This document shows, piece after piece, positions 12,601 through 27,600 of a stretch of 64,000 nucleotides of DNA. The stretch comes from Drosophila persimilis (Eukaryota > Arthropoda > Insecta > Diptera > Drosophilidae): assembly GCF_003286085.1 (NCBI RefSeq), contig NW_020825327.1, positions 1,240,001 through 1,304,000 on the forward strand. Direction: 5' to 3'. The position numbers and the translations under genes are program-made. Each line of letters begins with the position of its first letter. The stretch's first letter is position 1. Below the pieces are notes generated by a model that was not told the DNA's origin, ran no database searches, and saw only the letters and a program-made list of their open reading frames with translations.

Positions 12601-15600
12601 TTTGGCCGTCTCAGCTTGCTAAATTTGTTAGTGAATATGAGTTCAATAAATATTTGCACACTGAAAAAATGTTAAACTTTCAGTGCTTATATCTTCTAAA
12701 CTAAAACTATCTTGAAAATTCGATTGGAAAATTCGCTATTAGATGCGTACATTAAATTTATCTAAAGCACTCATACAATTTTTTTTGTACTATTTCCGCG
12801 CCACTGTGCCGCGCCAAAGACATCAGCGACCACGCTGCCCTACGGTTTCGGCAAGCAGACGATTCATATTTTGTTTTTGTATTCTTTCTCTCGAGACACA
12901 CCGACTCGACGCTGACCGAGGCATTGACGAAGCCGAGTAGCATTTCGGAGGCGAAGCTAGCGTAAAAGAGAATTGAAGTAATAGCCCCGCGCGCCCGTAC
13001 CATTAAGCGTCAAACGAAAATTGAAAAAGAATTTGTTCCTCATGCAACATCTTGGTATTGTATAGTCTTTGGTTTAACTCCATTAATTACATTACAGTAC
13101 ATATTCCCATAAACTTGTTCCTTGGAAATTTTTTTCATACAAAATATTTTTTGCTGTTATACCCACTTTCTATGTGAAAAAAGTACAATTATATTTTTTT
13201 TGTTATTAAAAAAATTGATATCGAATTTCTTTATGCCTTTTTGTTTTGTACTTATTAAATAAATAATAATATAAAATAAAAATATAAAATAAATCAAGAA
13301 AACACGTGTTGAAAAAAACGTCATTCAAAGCAGTGCACATATAGCCATTTTACTAAGCTATTTTTAACCACTCCTTCGAGGCAAGTGATCTATAGACTTG
13401 CCCTCTAACCAAAGCTTTTTCTTATCGCGTAACATCTCTTCAATATGCCTGGGAACACGACTGATGTTGTGAAGTTTATTAGCTGTTATTATTGGAGCAG
13501 AGTGTTTTGAGGCCATTAACATTACATACACTAATTCTTCAACTGAGCTGTCCATGTCATCTTTGCAATAAATATTTTGGCAGCCATCAATATGGGATCT
13601 CCTATACTTCCTGTATTTGAGCCAATCTGTTTTGCTAGAAGGGAGAAAGTGTGAGCCTGCTGCACTATTCTGTAACAGCAAATTCAATCAAGTCTGGTAA
13701 CTTCTTTGGATCTGTTGGCCAATTGAAATAAAGAAATATAGTCAAGTTTGTTTCGTTGTGTGATTATAGTTGTCTTCCTTTCGGGTTGCTGAGTCAACAT
13801 CCCCAATGGGTGTGCCTGGCATTGTAGTCCCCAGCTGCTATAAAGCAGTCACCTAATAGGTCGAAGAATTTTACAAATTCTTGCCTGCCGGGAGAAATAA
13901 AGTCAAGTTTGTTTCGTTGTGTGATTATAGTTGTCTTCCTTTCGGGTTGCTGAGTCAACATCCCCAATGGGTGTGCCTGGCATTTCAGTCACCAGCTGCT
14001 ATAAAGCGGTCACCTAATAGGTCGAAGATTTTTACAAATTCTGCTTCGGAAACGGAGAAGCAGTACACTGCGGCTAAGTCTAAGTAACCAGGGGGAACGT
14101 TGTGAGTTGCTGCGGACACCGCAACTCTACAGTTATACCCGATACTTAGTCAGTATGGCTCTCCTCCGGCAGACGCCGCTAATATTAAACGACACGACAA
14201 AGAGGCGAGCGAGGGAGACAGAAAATCAGTCTGAGCGTGACGTCGGGCTCTGCGTAGCCACTGTAAATTGATTTGTTCCTTTTGGCTATAAAAATGATCT
14301 GATCTGATCCAGATTCAGCAATCTGATAGATATGATCATTATCTATGATTCTGCGTTTTTAGTTTTCTCGAATCTGCAATATTGTGGATGCAACAGTTCT
14401 TCGTCCTTTGTGTGGGCGGAAGGGGGTGGGGCGAAAATTTGAGATATACGTTTTATAGTGAGATCTAACAGGAGTGCGGATACTAAATTTTTACTCTAGC
14501 CATAATAGTCTCTGAGATTTGTGAATATCCCCAAATTTGCATCCTTTGTGGGGGCGGAAGGGGGTGTGGCGAAATTTTGAAACAAACTCGTCTCGGTCCG
14601 ATATATTAGGAGTGTGGATACCAAATTAGGTTGCTCTAGCTTTTATAGTCTCTGAGATCTAGGCGCTAATGTTTTACTCTAAGCAAAGCCGCCTATGCTA
14701 CGTGTGTGTTAGAGAGAGACAGGGCGAGAAAAAATGAAATTGTTTTCTTGATGCTGGCTATAATAATAATACGATCTAATTCAGATTCTGCAGTCTAAAA
14801 GATATGGTCATTCTCTACAATTCTGCGTTTTGGTTTTATCGTATCTTTAAAAATGTGGATGCCACAGATTTTCGTCCATTGTGGGGGCGGAAGTGGGCGG
14901 GGCGAAGTTTTGAAATATTTTTTTAGCAGTGACATATCACAGAAGTCTGGATCCAAAACATCGTTGCACTAGCTCTTATAGTCTTTGAGCACTAGGCGCT
15001 GAAGGGGACGGTCAGACGGACGGACGGACAGACAGACATGGCTCAATCGACTCGGCTATTGATGCTGATCAAGAATATATATACTTTATGGGGTCGGGAA
15101 CGATTCCTTCTGGACGTTACACACATCCATTTTCACCACAAATCTAATATACCCCAATACTCATTTTGAGTATCGGGTATAAAAACTCACTATCAACAAA
15201 CCCGTTCTTAAATATGGGCATTTCCGTGGAAATGTCAACCGAGAAAAATAATTGAATGCTATATAAACCCATTTCCCATAAAAGTATCCCTCTCGCACAG
15301 TGCGTTTGTCGTGTCGTTTAATAGTAGCGGCGTCTGCCGGCGGAGAGCCATACAGACTAAGTATCGGGTATAAATTGTTGTGGTCTCCGCGGCAACTTGC
15401 AACGTTCCCCCTCGCATAATATTAGCATTGTGACATTGCCCGTGTGACATTGTGTTCCATTGCAAGAATACGCAACCTCGTTTTTCGGAAACGTTATGAT
15501 ACTAAGATGGGGAAGATCAAAATTAAAATGATCAATCTAACAAATGGTAATTGTGCAGTATTTAATTGTAAATGAAAATAATTTCTTTTTAAGATTTAAT

Positions 15601-18600
15601 TTATTTCTCATATGCAAAAAGCAGCCAACGCCTAAATAACGTAGCGCAGTTACCATCTTAAGGATGGTTGAAATAGATGATAATAGGATCCATTTAAAAT
15701 TATCTAAAATTATAGCGAAAACTATGAAATTCATATTTAGTTGTTTATAAATTAAAAGGGGAGTGACAAAAGATTAAATTTTATATTATTTTAATACAAT
15801 TTAATGTTTTTTGTCTAACCTTATACAAAGATGACATATCTTTCTTAGATCGCTAATGAAAAAAATTAAAATAATCGAAGATTAACATTTGACAAAATTA
15901 TGTATGCATGTATGAATGAAATCTCTAGATAGCCTATGTGCCGTACGCATGTTTCGGTGGATTTTGCAAAACTCTCACACGGAAATTTTAGTTATTTCAA
16001 TGAAATTGTTTGCCTTAATCTACTTTAATGAATATAGCTAGTATTTTCTTTTTAATTTATACTAAATTGAATAGAGATTTGAGGAAAATTCAAATTCACC
16101 GTTTTCTTTGGCTTGTGCCGGAAATATTAGTGCCTGAAGTGTACATTTTAGTTTGTCGTATTCAAGTGTCGGGGAGTGTAAATTAAGATACATACATACA
16201 TATATATTAGAGTGTCCCGTATATAGATGAAACATTTTTTTCGCGAATTCAATAATTCCTCATCCACTGTTAGAAGACCGTACAAATCTTGCACAGTTCT
16301 TTCTGCTAAATAATCAACTGCCGTAAGTAATGAAAGAGTGTTCTTGCTTTTTTAAATAATATAGGGTATTGTTCCATGATTGCTCCTTACGAAGAATACA
16401 GAAATATTTGAGTTAATACTAAAAGGCTTTAATATTACTTATTAAAATTTGCAACGTTAAGATCTTCCATCGATGGTACATATCGTTGTTCTAAACTGGA
16501 TCTATTGTTTTCTGTCAAATGCATCACCATTCTTTCTTTTACATGTTCTTTCATCATTAAGACAAATTATGACAAAAATTTCTTTAGAGCTGCTTTAAAT
16601 AACATATCATCAATATTTTAAAAAGCATAAATACGGTGCTTTCACAGCCGAGGAACTCTGAAGCTTAGGATTTACTTAGGCAGATATTGTGAAAAAATTA
16701 CAGGTCGTAGACAGATGCGTTTTTTTTTTGGTTTTTTTTTTTTTGTTTAGTAAACTTGAGCTGAGAGTTTTTAATTGCAATTTTTAAGGTGGAAATTGCT
16801 GCTGTCATCCAACGAGCTTTATGCATCGCCCCAGTATGCCTATTTTTCGTTCTCGTCAAATATCGCCACCTAGGAACGCTATGGAGAGTTCAATTATCCC
16901 TCCCGAAAGTTGCCTCTTGCATAATTATTTCCAGTTTCGCTTGAAAACTGCAATCAGAGGAAATCTGCAAAAAGAGGAATATCTGGACTATGCGCATAAC
17001 TTTTCAGTACAAGCTCATAGATGTAATGTCGATATGTTTTTGACCTAAAAATAAAAACGTGACGTTAAACTGACCTGATACTACTGTATCAAAACAAAGA
17101 ATTTTTACACAATCTTCAAGATTCCATTTTCGAATTAAATTCCAAACAGCCCGTTCTTGTTCATTTCTTGTCGAATTTTTCAGTTGTGGCAAAACAATGA
17201 GTTGTTCTGTATTTTCAAATGTGATTACAATTGGAAGACGTTTCTCCTTACAGCTTCAACCATCTAGAACTGGGAAAAGCTTTCCATCTCAATGAAGATT
17301 GAAAATTTCTGGCATATTGTTGAAATTTCTTCCGACTTTCTGCTCGCATTCGTTGAATGGTAGACTTATTAATACTAAGCTCATGAAAATTATAACCAAT
17401 TGCCTGTATTGTAGATGGACGAATTTTACATTCCTTTACAGTCCTTTACAGCATTTATCCAAGGCTGTCACTTTTTACTATTGTATGTACTGTAACGAAT
17501 GGAGATTAAGAAGGCTGCCTATTGGTTATCCAGTCGGCATTGTTTGGAACACGTAAATTCCCCAGTTCAATAAAGTCTCTCTGTATAGTAAAAGAAGTCT
17601 CTACTTTTATATTCTCAACCTGGAAAAAACGCACTGTATAAACGTAACGTTAAATAAAAGTCAAATAGGGATTTCAAATTTGACATCAGTGAGAAACATG
17701 TTGCCAGAAAACTAAATGTAAATTTAAAAAAAGAGAGGGTTTGAGTGTTGTTGTTAAGGTAAACTTTTTCATAAATGGACTATATCATTGTATTTCTTAA
17801 ATACATTTATCAAGAAATTTAATAGTAATACGAACTTTTTTGCATAGCTCACAAACGTTGGGATCAACGCAAACTCGTTCTCATTCAGCACGCTCACGAT
17901 GGAGTCGGACAAGTTTATTTGTGTGCGCGAGAAAGTTAATGATACCGCCCAAGTAGTCATCATTGATATGAACGATTCGACCAATCCCACACGACGTCCC
18001 ATATCAGCTGACTCGGCCATTATGAATCCAGCAAGCAAAGTTATTGCTCTCAAAGGTAAGAAAATATATACCTTTAAAATTCCTGAAAAAATTATACATT
18101 TTTCCATATTTTCGTAGCGCAAAAGACGTTGCAGATATTCAATATTGAAATGAAATCAAAAATGAAGGCTCACACGATGAATGAAGATGTTGTGTTCTGG
18201 AAATGGATATCTTTGAACACTTTAGCATTGGTGACCGAGACGAGCGTTTTTCATTGGTCTATGGAAGGTGACTCGATGCCACAAAAAATGTTTGATAGAC
18301 ATTCCTCACTCAATGGCTGTCAGATAATCAATTATCGCTGCAATGCTACACAACAATGGCTGCTTCTGGTAGGCATATCGGCACTTCCCAGCCGCGTTGC
18401 CGGCGCCATGCAGTTGTATTCCGTGGAGCGTAAAGTATCGCAGGCCATCGAAGGTCACGCAGCCAGTTTTGCGACTTTTAAAATAGACGGAAACAAGGAA
18501 CCGACTACGCTTTTTTGCTTTGCAGTTCGCACCGCCACAGGCGGCAAGCTTCACATCATTGAAGTCGGAACACCGCCTAATGGCAACCAGGCTTTTCCAA

Positions 18601-21600
18601 AAAAGGCTGTTGACGTCTTCTTTCCACCGGAAGCCCAGAACGACTTTCCAGTGGCCATGCAGGTCTCAGCGAAGTACGATACCATCTATTTGATAACCAA
18701 ATATGGATATATTCATCTGTACGATATGGAGACCGCCACATGCATATACATGAATCGCATATCGGCCGATACAATTTTCGTGACCGCTCCGCACGAGGCC
18801 AGCGGTGGAATTATTGGCGTCAACCGCAAGGGTCAGGTGCTATCTGTAACTGTTGACGAAGAGCAGATCATTCCTTATATAAACACTGTTTTGCAAAACC
18901 CTGACTTGGCCCTGCGAATGGCTGTACGAAACAATTTAGCAGGAGCGGAGGATCTTTTTGTCCGCAAGTTCAACAAGCTGTTTACTGCCGGTCAGTTCGC
19001 CGAAGCGGCCAAAGTTGCTGCTCTGGCTCCCAAGGCCATTCTTCGCACTCCTCAGACCATTCAACGATTTCAACAAGTGCAAACACCAGCAGGCTCGACG
19101 ACGCCACCTCTACTGCAGTACTTTGGTATTCTGCTCGACCAGGGCAAGTTAAACAAGTTTGAGTCCCTGGAGCTGTGTCGTCCAGTTCTGCTGCAAGGAA
19201 AGAAGCAACTTTGCGAAAAATGGCTAAAGGAGGAGAAACTTGAGTGCAGCGAAGAACTAGGTGATCTCGTTAAAGCCTCAGACCTCACGCTAGCGCTCTC
19301 CATTTACTTGCGTGCCAATGTTCCCAATAAAGTGATTCAGTGTTTTGCAGAAACTGGACAGTTTCAAAAAATTGTGCTTTATGCCAAGAAGGTTAACTAT
19401 ACACCAGACTACATTTTTCTGCTGCGTTCGGTGATGCGTAGCAATCCCGAGCAAGGTGCTGGTTTTGCATCTATGCTTGTAGCAGAGGAAGAGCCTCTGG
19501 CGGACATTAACCAGACTGTCGATATCTTCATGGAACACTCTATGGTACAACAGTGCACGGCTTTTTTGTTAGATGCCCTTAAGCACAATCGCCCGGCCGA
19601 GGGTTCGCTGCAGACGCGTTTGCTTGAAATGAATCTCATGTCTGCCCCACAGGTGGCCGACGCTATACTTGGTAATGCTATGTTCACCCACTACGATAGG
19701 GCACACATCGCCCAGCTGTGTGAAAAAGCAGGTTTGTTGCAGCGTGCTCTGGAGCACTACACAGATCTGTACGATATAAAGCGGGCTGTCGTACACACGC
19801 ATATGCTGAATGCTGAGTGGCTGGTTAGCTTCTTTGGGACTTTATCGGTGGAGGACTCTCTGGAATGTCTGAAGGCTATGTTAACAGCAAATCTGCGGCA
19901 GAATTTACAAATCTGTGTACAAATTGCCACCAAGTACCACGAGCAGTTGACCACCAAGGCGCTAATTGACCTATTTGAGAGCTTTAAGAGCTACGACGGA
20001 CTGTTCTATTTCCTAAGCAGTATTGTGAACTTCTCACAGGATCCAGAGGTTCACTTTAAATACATTCAAGCCGCCTGTAAGACAAACCAGATAAAAGAGG
20101 TGGAACGAATTTGTCGCGAATCTAATTGTTATAACCCGGAGCGCGTGAAGAATTTCTTGAAGGAAGCTAAACTGACTGATCAACTGCCGCTGATTATTGT
20201 TTGTGATCGTTTTGACTTTGTCCATGATCTGGTGCTGTACTTATACCGCAACAATCTCCAAAAGTATATAGAGATCTATGTGCAGAAGGTAAACCCTTCT
20301 CGCTTGCCGGTTGTTGTGGGTGGTTTGCTTGACGTCGACTGCAGTGAGGATATTATCAAAAATCTCATACTAGTGGTCAAGGGTCAGTTCTCTACGGATG
20401 AGCTGGTGGAGGAGGTTGAAAAGCGTAATCGCTTAAAGCTCCTACTTCCCTGGCTTGAGTCTCGGGTCCACGAAGGCTGCGTTGAGCCCGCCACACACAA
20501 TGCCTTGGCCAAGATTTACATTGATTCAAATAACAACCCAGAACGTTTCCTCAAAGAAAATCAGTACTACGACAGCCGCGTGGTCGGTCGCTACTGTGAA
20601 AAGCGTGATCCTCATCTGGCCTGTGTTGCCTACGAACGGGGCCAGTGCGATCGCGAATTGATCGCTGTCTGTAACGAAAACTCACTATTTAAAAGTGAAG
20701 CTCGTTATCTAGTGGCTCGACGTGATGCCGAACTCTGGGCGGAGGTCCTGTCCGAAGCTAATCCATACAAGCGCCAGTTGATTGATCAAGTCGTTCAGAC
20801 GGCACTGTCTGAAACACAGGATCCCGACGATATTTCGGTAACAGTAAAGGCATTTATGACTGCTGACTTGCCGAATGAGCTGATTGAGCTGCTGGAAAAG
20901 ATCATATTGGACTCTTCGGTGTTCAGCGACCATCGCAATCTTCAGAATCTGCTCATACTCACTGCTATTAAAGCTGATCGTACACGCGTTATGGATTATA
21001 TAAACCGACTGGACAATTACGATGCACCGGATATAGCCAACATTGCGATTAGTAATCAATTGTATGAGGAGGCATTTGCCATATTCAAGAAGTTCGATGT
21101 TAATACGTCAGCCATTCAGGTGCTCATTGATCAGGTCAACAATTTGGAGAGAGCCAACGAGTTCGCCGAGCGCTGTAACGAGCCAGCCGTATGGTCACAG
21201 TTAGCCAAGGCTCAACTACAGCAGGGTTTAGTGAAGGAGGCTATTGATTCATATATAAAGGCCGATGATCCGAGTGCTTACGTGGACGTGGTTGACGTGG
21301 CTAGTAAGGTGGAATCGTGGGACGACCTTGTTCGGTATCTTCAAATGGCACGTAAAAAAGCGCGTGAGTCCTATATTGAGAGTGAATTAATTTACGCTTT
21401 TGCTCGCACTGCTCGTTTGGCCGATCTCGAAGAGTTCATATCGGGTCCCAACCACGCAGACATACAGAAAATTGGAGATCGCTGTTTCAGTGACGGAATG
21501 TACGATGCTGCAAAGCTCCTATATAATAATGTCAGCAACTTTGCCCGTTTGGCTATTACACTGGTATATCTTAAGGAGTTTCAGGGTGCTGTTGACTCGG

Positions 21601-24600
21601 CGCGAAAGGCTAACTCGACGCGCACATGGAAGGAAGTTTGTTTTGCTTGCGTAGATGCGGAAGAATTTCGGCTAGCGCAGATGTGTGGCCTACATATTGT
21701 TGTTCATGCTGATGAGCTAGAGGATTTGATTAATTATTACCAGAATCGGGGATATTTCGATGAGCTGATAGCACTACTTGAGTCTGCTCTGGGCCTAGAA
21801 CGTGCGCATATGGGAATGTTTACTGAGTTGGCCATACTCTACTCAAAATTTAAACCATCAAAAATGCGAGAACACCTAGAACTATTCTGGTCCCGCGTTA
21901 ACATACCAAAAGTTCTGCGAGCTGCCGAGTCGGCTCATCTCTGGTCGGAGCTAGTGTTCCTTTACGATAAGTATGAGGAATATGACAACGCTGTGCTGGC
22001 CATGATTGCTCACCCGACTGAGGCATGGCGCGAGGGACACTTTAAGGACATCGTAACAAAGGTGGCAAATATTGAGTTGTACTACAAGGCCATCGAATTT
22101 TATTTAGACTTTAAGCCGTTGCTGCTGAACGATATGATTTTAGTGCTGGCTCCCCGAATGGATCATACTCGAGCTGTTAGCTACTTTTCCAAGACCGGCT
22201 ACTTGCCGTTGGTCAAGCCCTATTTGCGCTCCGTACAATCCCTTAATAATAAAGCTATCAATGAAGCTCTTAATGGTCTCTTAATCGACGAGGAGGACTA
22301 CCAAGGTCTACGCAATTCGATCGATGGTTTCGACAACTTTGACAACATTGCGCTGGCTCAGAAGCTTGAGAAGCATGAGCTCACAGAGTTTCGTAGAATT
22401 GCTGCATACTTGTATAAAGGTGAGTCGTGATGAACTACTGCAATTGATTTTTACGTCCATTGGCGCTCATATTTCAGGAAATAACCGTTGGAAACAAAGC
22501 GTTGAGCTGTGTAAAAAGGATAAACTTTACAAGGATGCCATGGAGTATGCCGCTGAGTCTGGAAAGCAAGAGATTGCTGAAGAGTTGTTGGGATGGTTCC
22601 TTGAGCGGAATGCACACGATTGCTTTGCGGCATGTCTTTATCAGGTGGGAGAAACAACATTGCAGTCCATAAAACCCTAACATGAAGGCCTTTTATATTC
22701 GTAGCATAATAGTGACCGAAAAACAAAATAACGTTTAAAAGGGTCTTTTTTTAAATATTCTCCTGGAAGATTACCCATGTTGAAACGTTTTAACCTATTT
22801 TCGCAGCACTTTTGGCACTTAGAAGGTAGTATCACTACCAGTCTCCGGCAAGAAAAAATAGTATTAGGTGTGGATATTTCTGCAGGAAAAAACTTGATTC
22901 GATGATTTGGGTGCTCAAAAAATCTGTTGAGTGGGGCAATGTTTGAAAGTTCGGGATTGTCGTAGCAAAGAAAAATCCGTTTTGGAGGTTGGTTTTACTC
23001 AAGGCGACCATTTGGTTTTAAAATGTTTCTTATGACAGCTTTTGTGACATTTGACTCGCTTAAAAACACCCATTCTGATGTTTTTTCGGGCTCATGTTCA
23101 TATCATGTCCATAATTCGTCGCCTGTTGCGATGTCAAAAACGTGGCTGTATTGTATCACATTTTGTTCGCATCAATTGACAAGAGCCTTTTTTTTCGCAG
23201 TAGCAATGCATAGTGCTTTATCGCCAAAAGTTGAACTATGCTGATCTAAGCATTCTTTTCTTAAAAATCAACATAAAAAATAATAGAAAATCATGACAAG
23301 GAAAATTTCCAGGGACCGTAAATAATCATTATTTTTTTTTTGAATAAAAAAATCTCTTACTTTTAATGGACCTAGAAAAACACTATTTACACCAAAATCT
23401 TTATTTTTGTACAATCTCTGCATTGCCGCCATAATTTGTAAACTTTTGATTTTTTACGATTTTCTTCACAGATAATCTTTATTTTTGAGTAATTTGATAA
23501 AACTTAGAATTAATCATTATTCTTGATAAAAAAAAATAAAACTCAAAAATAATGATTATCAGTGATTTTTATTTTGTTCGCTTAAAATAAAACTCAACAG
23601 GAATTTACGGCTTCTGTGTTAGAATGTTCGCCAATATTATTGCATATCCTTGTCAAAGGACCACAAAGCTACACACTGTGCAAAAATTTTCTTTTTGAAA
23701 ATACATTTAATTTTTTTGTTATTTTTGGTTTTGTTGTCGGAAATACGTTTAATTAGTTGTCGCTCTTGAGCTGCTTGAGCAAGGCTGTGCTATTGCACTA
23801 GTCTGAAATATAAATTTTAATAAAATTTAATTTTCATGTGTTTATTTCCGGTTTTTCTGAGATGAAAAATATAAAAAATATAAAAGCGACCGTACAATAA
23901 AAAGTTATAAGCCGGATTTTTTTTTCAAAAAAATTCAATTTCTGACGATTTTGACTAGAATTCATTTAAAAATTTTGTCACGATTTGTAGCCGACTGATG
24001 AGTTTTTATACGGCTTTGGAACTCCGTCGACATCTGATAGCTTCCACATTTTATATACGAAATTTATCTAGCGGTTGACACGTTGCGAATAGTCCAGATC
24101 CCTTACAACGGATGACGTGATCAAGATAAAACCGATTTTAATTCAATTTTTGAACATAACCTTGTTGCTACAATTAATTTTTTATCGCAGTCTTCCAAAT
24201 CAGCCTCATTTATTTTATGCTGAATTCATCATTAGGCCCAAATCTCTTATGGTCCTATTCCAACCGACTTCAAGTCCAATTTACTAGTCTGCCAGAAAGG
24301 GATATCATAAGAAAATCGATCAATTAGACTTTGTGGCCGTTTGTGGAATAAAGTTTTGAGTATGTCGTCGTCCATTCTATTTCTTTCTGTATGTGGGACG
24401 GGCTGCTTGATTTTTATACCCGATACTCAAAATGAGTATTGGGGTATATTAGATTTATGGTAAAAGTGGATGTGTGTAACGTCCAGAAGGAATCGTTTCC
24501 GACCCCATAAAGTATATATATTCTTGATCGGCATCAATAGCCGAGTCGATTGAGCCCTGTCTGTCTGTCTGTCCGTCCGTCTGTCCGTCCCCTTCAGCGC

Positions 24601-27600
24601 CTAGTGCTCAAAGACTATAAGAGCTAGAGCAACGATGTTTTGGATCCAGACTTCTGTGATATGTCACTGCTACAAAAATATTTCAAAACTTTGCCCCGCC
24701 TACTTCCGCCCCCACAAAGGGCGAAAATCTGTGGCATCCACAATTTTAAAGATACGAGAAAACCAAAACGCAGAATCGTAGAGAATGACCATATCTTTTA
24801 GACTGCAGAATCTGAATTGGATCGTATTATTATTATAGCCAGCATCAAGAAAACAATTTCATTTTTTCTCGCCCTGTCTCTCTCTAACACACACGTAGCA
24901 TAGGCGGCTTTGCTTAGAGTAAAACATTAGCGCCTAGATCTCAGAGACTATAAAAGCTAGAGCAACCAAATTTGGTATCCACAATCCTAATATATCGGAC
25001 CGAGACGAGTTTGTTTCAAAATTTCGCCACACCCCCTTCCGCCCCCGCAAAGAATGAAAATCTAGGGATATTCATAAATCTCAGAGACTATTAAGGCTAG
25101 AGTAACCAAATTTGGTATCCGCACTTCTGTTAGATCTCACTATAAAACGTATATCTCAAAATTTCGCCCCACCCCCTTCCTCCCACACAAAGGACAAAAA
25201 TCTGTTGCATCCACAATATTGCAGATTCGAGAAAACTAAAAACGCAGAATCATAGAGAATGACCATATCTATCCGGTTGCTGAATCTGGATCAGATCGGA
25301 TCATTTTTGTAGCCAAAAGCAAGAAATCAATTTGCAGTGGCTACGCAGCGCCCGACGTCACGCTCAGACTGATTTTCTGTCTCTCTCGCACTCTTTGTCG
25401 TGTCGTTTAATATTAGCGGCGTCTGCCGGAGGAGAGCCATACTGACTTAGTATCGGGTATAACTGTAGAGTTGCGGTGTCCGCAGCAACTCACAACGTTC
25501 CCCCTCGTTTTTACTTAAGACAAGAAAATTTCAAAACCGGAACTTTATGCATACATAAATATTTAGCTTTTATAGCAGAAACACATCGTAAAACAAGAAG
25601 AAAATAAATTGGGGTATACTTTTTCTAGTAAAAAAAATCTGAAAACAACTATAAATTTTGTTGCATGAAGTTAGCTCTAATATATCCCTTGCATCTTTCT
25701 TTAAAAATTATTTAATTATTTAAGAATTGTATGTGTTACATACATCTGTAACATACAGAAGGAGCGGTTCCGATTCAATAAACTCGATATATTCTCGATC
25801 AGCATCGATAGCCGAGTCGATATAGCTATGTATATATGCCCGTATGTCCGTAAGTTAATCTGTCTGTCATATTTGAGCAACAAATTTTATATACAGACTT
25901 CTGTGTTATAACACTAAAACAGGTGTAGTTAATGCCACAAAATGGGCATCCCTCAAATGGCAAAAATCTGTGGCGTACACAATTTTGAACCGAAAGCGAA
26001 GAATCAGAGAGATGATAATTCCAGATTCCCAAATCAAATGGGATTGGATAACTTAAATATTTATTATTGGGTGGAAAGAAGATAGACGGAGAACGCAGGA
26101 ATACATTAAATATTTATATGTACATAGATATTACATATGTACATATATTTTGTTAGTACTAATACACTCCCCGGCACTTGAATACGACACACTAAAATGT
26201 ACACTTTAGTCACCAATATTTCCGGCACAAGCCTGAATTTTCCTCAAATCTCAATAGCAATATTCATCAAAGTAGATTGAGGAAACAAATTTTATTGACA
26301 TAATTCAAATTTCGTTCTCAAAAAATGCGACACTTGAATACGACATTCATATTGAAAAATTTGTTATTTTGGATGTGGTCGCGACCGGACATCAAATAAA
26401 TTCTCAAAAATCAATTAGAGTGTCCTTATTGCGAACAAAAAATTTGGGTTGTGGTAAATCCTTTTCAAAGGACGAAAAATAAAAAACCTCAGCCAACGGA
26501 CGAAAACTTAAAATACTCCCGTACTTTTGCATATTCATATGGCGTTGAGTAGAGACTGTCGCTATATAGCATTTTCAAAGGAAAAAAATTTAAATTTGAA
26601 GGGTTTCTTTTTTATATTTATAAGGACTCAAGGAAGTAAAGGAAGTGAGGAGTAAAGAAGAATTACAATTGGATAGTTTTCACAGCAGTGTGAGCGCAAT
26701 TATTCTGTGGTGAGCAAGATCCTAAAACGGTGTGGACCAGTTGATTTTTCATTAAGTCGAGTTTCTCAAGTATGCAAAAAAGGTGTTTTTATACCCGATA
26801 CTCAAAATGAGTATTTGGGGTATATTAGATTTGTGGTAAAGGTGGATGTGTGTAACGTCCAGAAGGAATCGTTTCCGACCCCTTAAAGTATATATATTCT
26901 TGATCCTGTCTGTCTGTCTGTCTGTCTGTCCTTTCGTCCGTCCGTCCGTTCGACCGTCCGTCTGTCCGTCCCCTTCAGCGCCTAGTGCTCAAAGACTATA
27001 AGAGCTAGAGCAACGATGTTTTGGATTCAGACTTCTGTGATATGTCACTGCTACAAAAATATTTCAAAACTTCGCCCCGCTCACTTCCGCCCCCACAAAG
27101 GACGAAAATCTGTGGCATCCACATGTTTAAAGAAGAATCGTAGAGGATGATCATATCTTCTAGAGTGTAAAATCTCAACCAGATCGTATAATTATTATAG
27201 CCAGAATCAAGAAAACAATTTCATTCTTTCTCGCTCTGTCTCTCTTTCACACACAGGTTTCATGGTCGGTTTTGCCAATTGCAAAATATGAGTTCAAGGA
27301 TCTCAGAACCTATAAGAGCCAGAGCAACCAAATTTGGTATCCACACTCCTGTGATATCGGACTTTGACCGTTTCGTGTCCAAATTTCGCCACACCCCCTT
27401 CCGCCCCCGCAAAGGACGAAAATCTGGGGCATCCACACATCTCAGAGACTATTAAGGCTAGAGTAACCAAATTTGGTATCCGCACTTCTGTTAGATCTCA
27501 CTATAAAACGTATATCTCAGAATTTCGCCCCACCCCCTTTCGGCCACACAAAGGACGAAAATCTGTTGCATCCACAATACTGCACATTGGAGAAAACTAA

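Noticed and set aside
12296..12675. Two overlapping open frames over 100 codons in a GC-rich block
   Set aside because: Both recur in the inverted repeat at 36051-36491 as part of the foldback repeat. Neither resembles a protein; the GC-rich repeat is simply poor in stops.
17899..18117. Separate small gene starting at ATG 17899
   Set aside because: This ATG is residue 32 of Chc (LT-MESDKF). The exon opens upstream at 17848 after a splice acceptor, and the apparent extension past 18055 is intron.
18306..21059. Several minus-strand open frames of 60-120 codons within Chc exon 3
   Set aside because: They are shadows of the conserved plus-strand coding sequence and have no recognisable protein features.
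22324..22680. Plus-strand open frame reading across exon 3, intron 3 and exon 4
   Set aside because: It uses the wrong frame in exon 3 and reads through the 58 bp intron. Splicing GTGAGT to ATTTCAG restores the Chc frame.
26907..26970. CRISPR-like or satellite array of CTGT/CCGT units
   Set aside because: It is the simple TCTG/TCCG block found at the same place in every DINE-1 copy.
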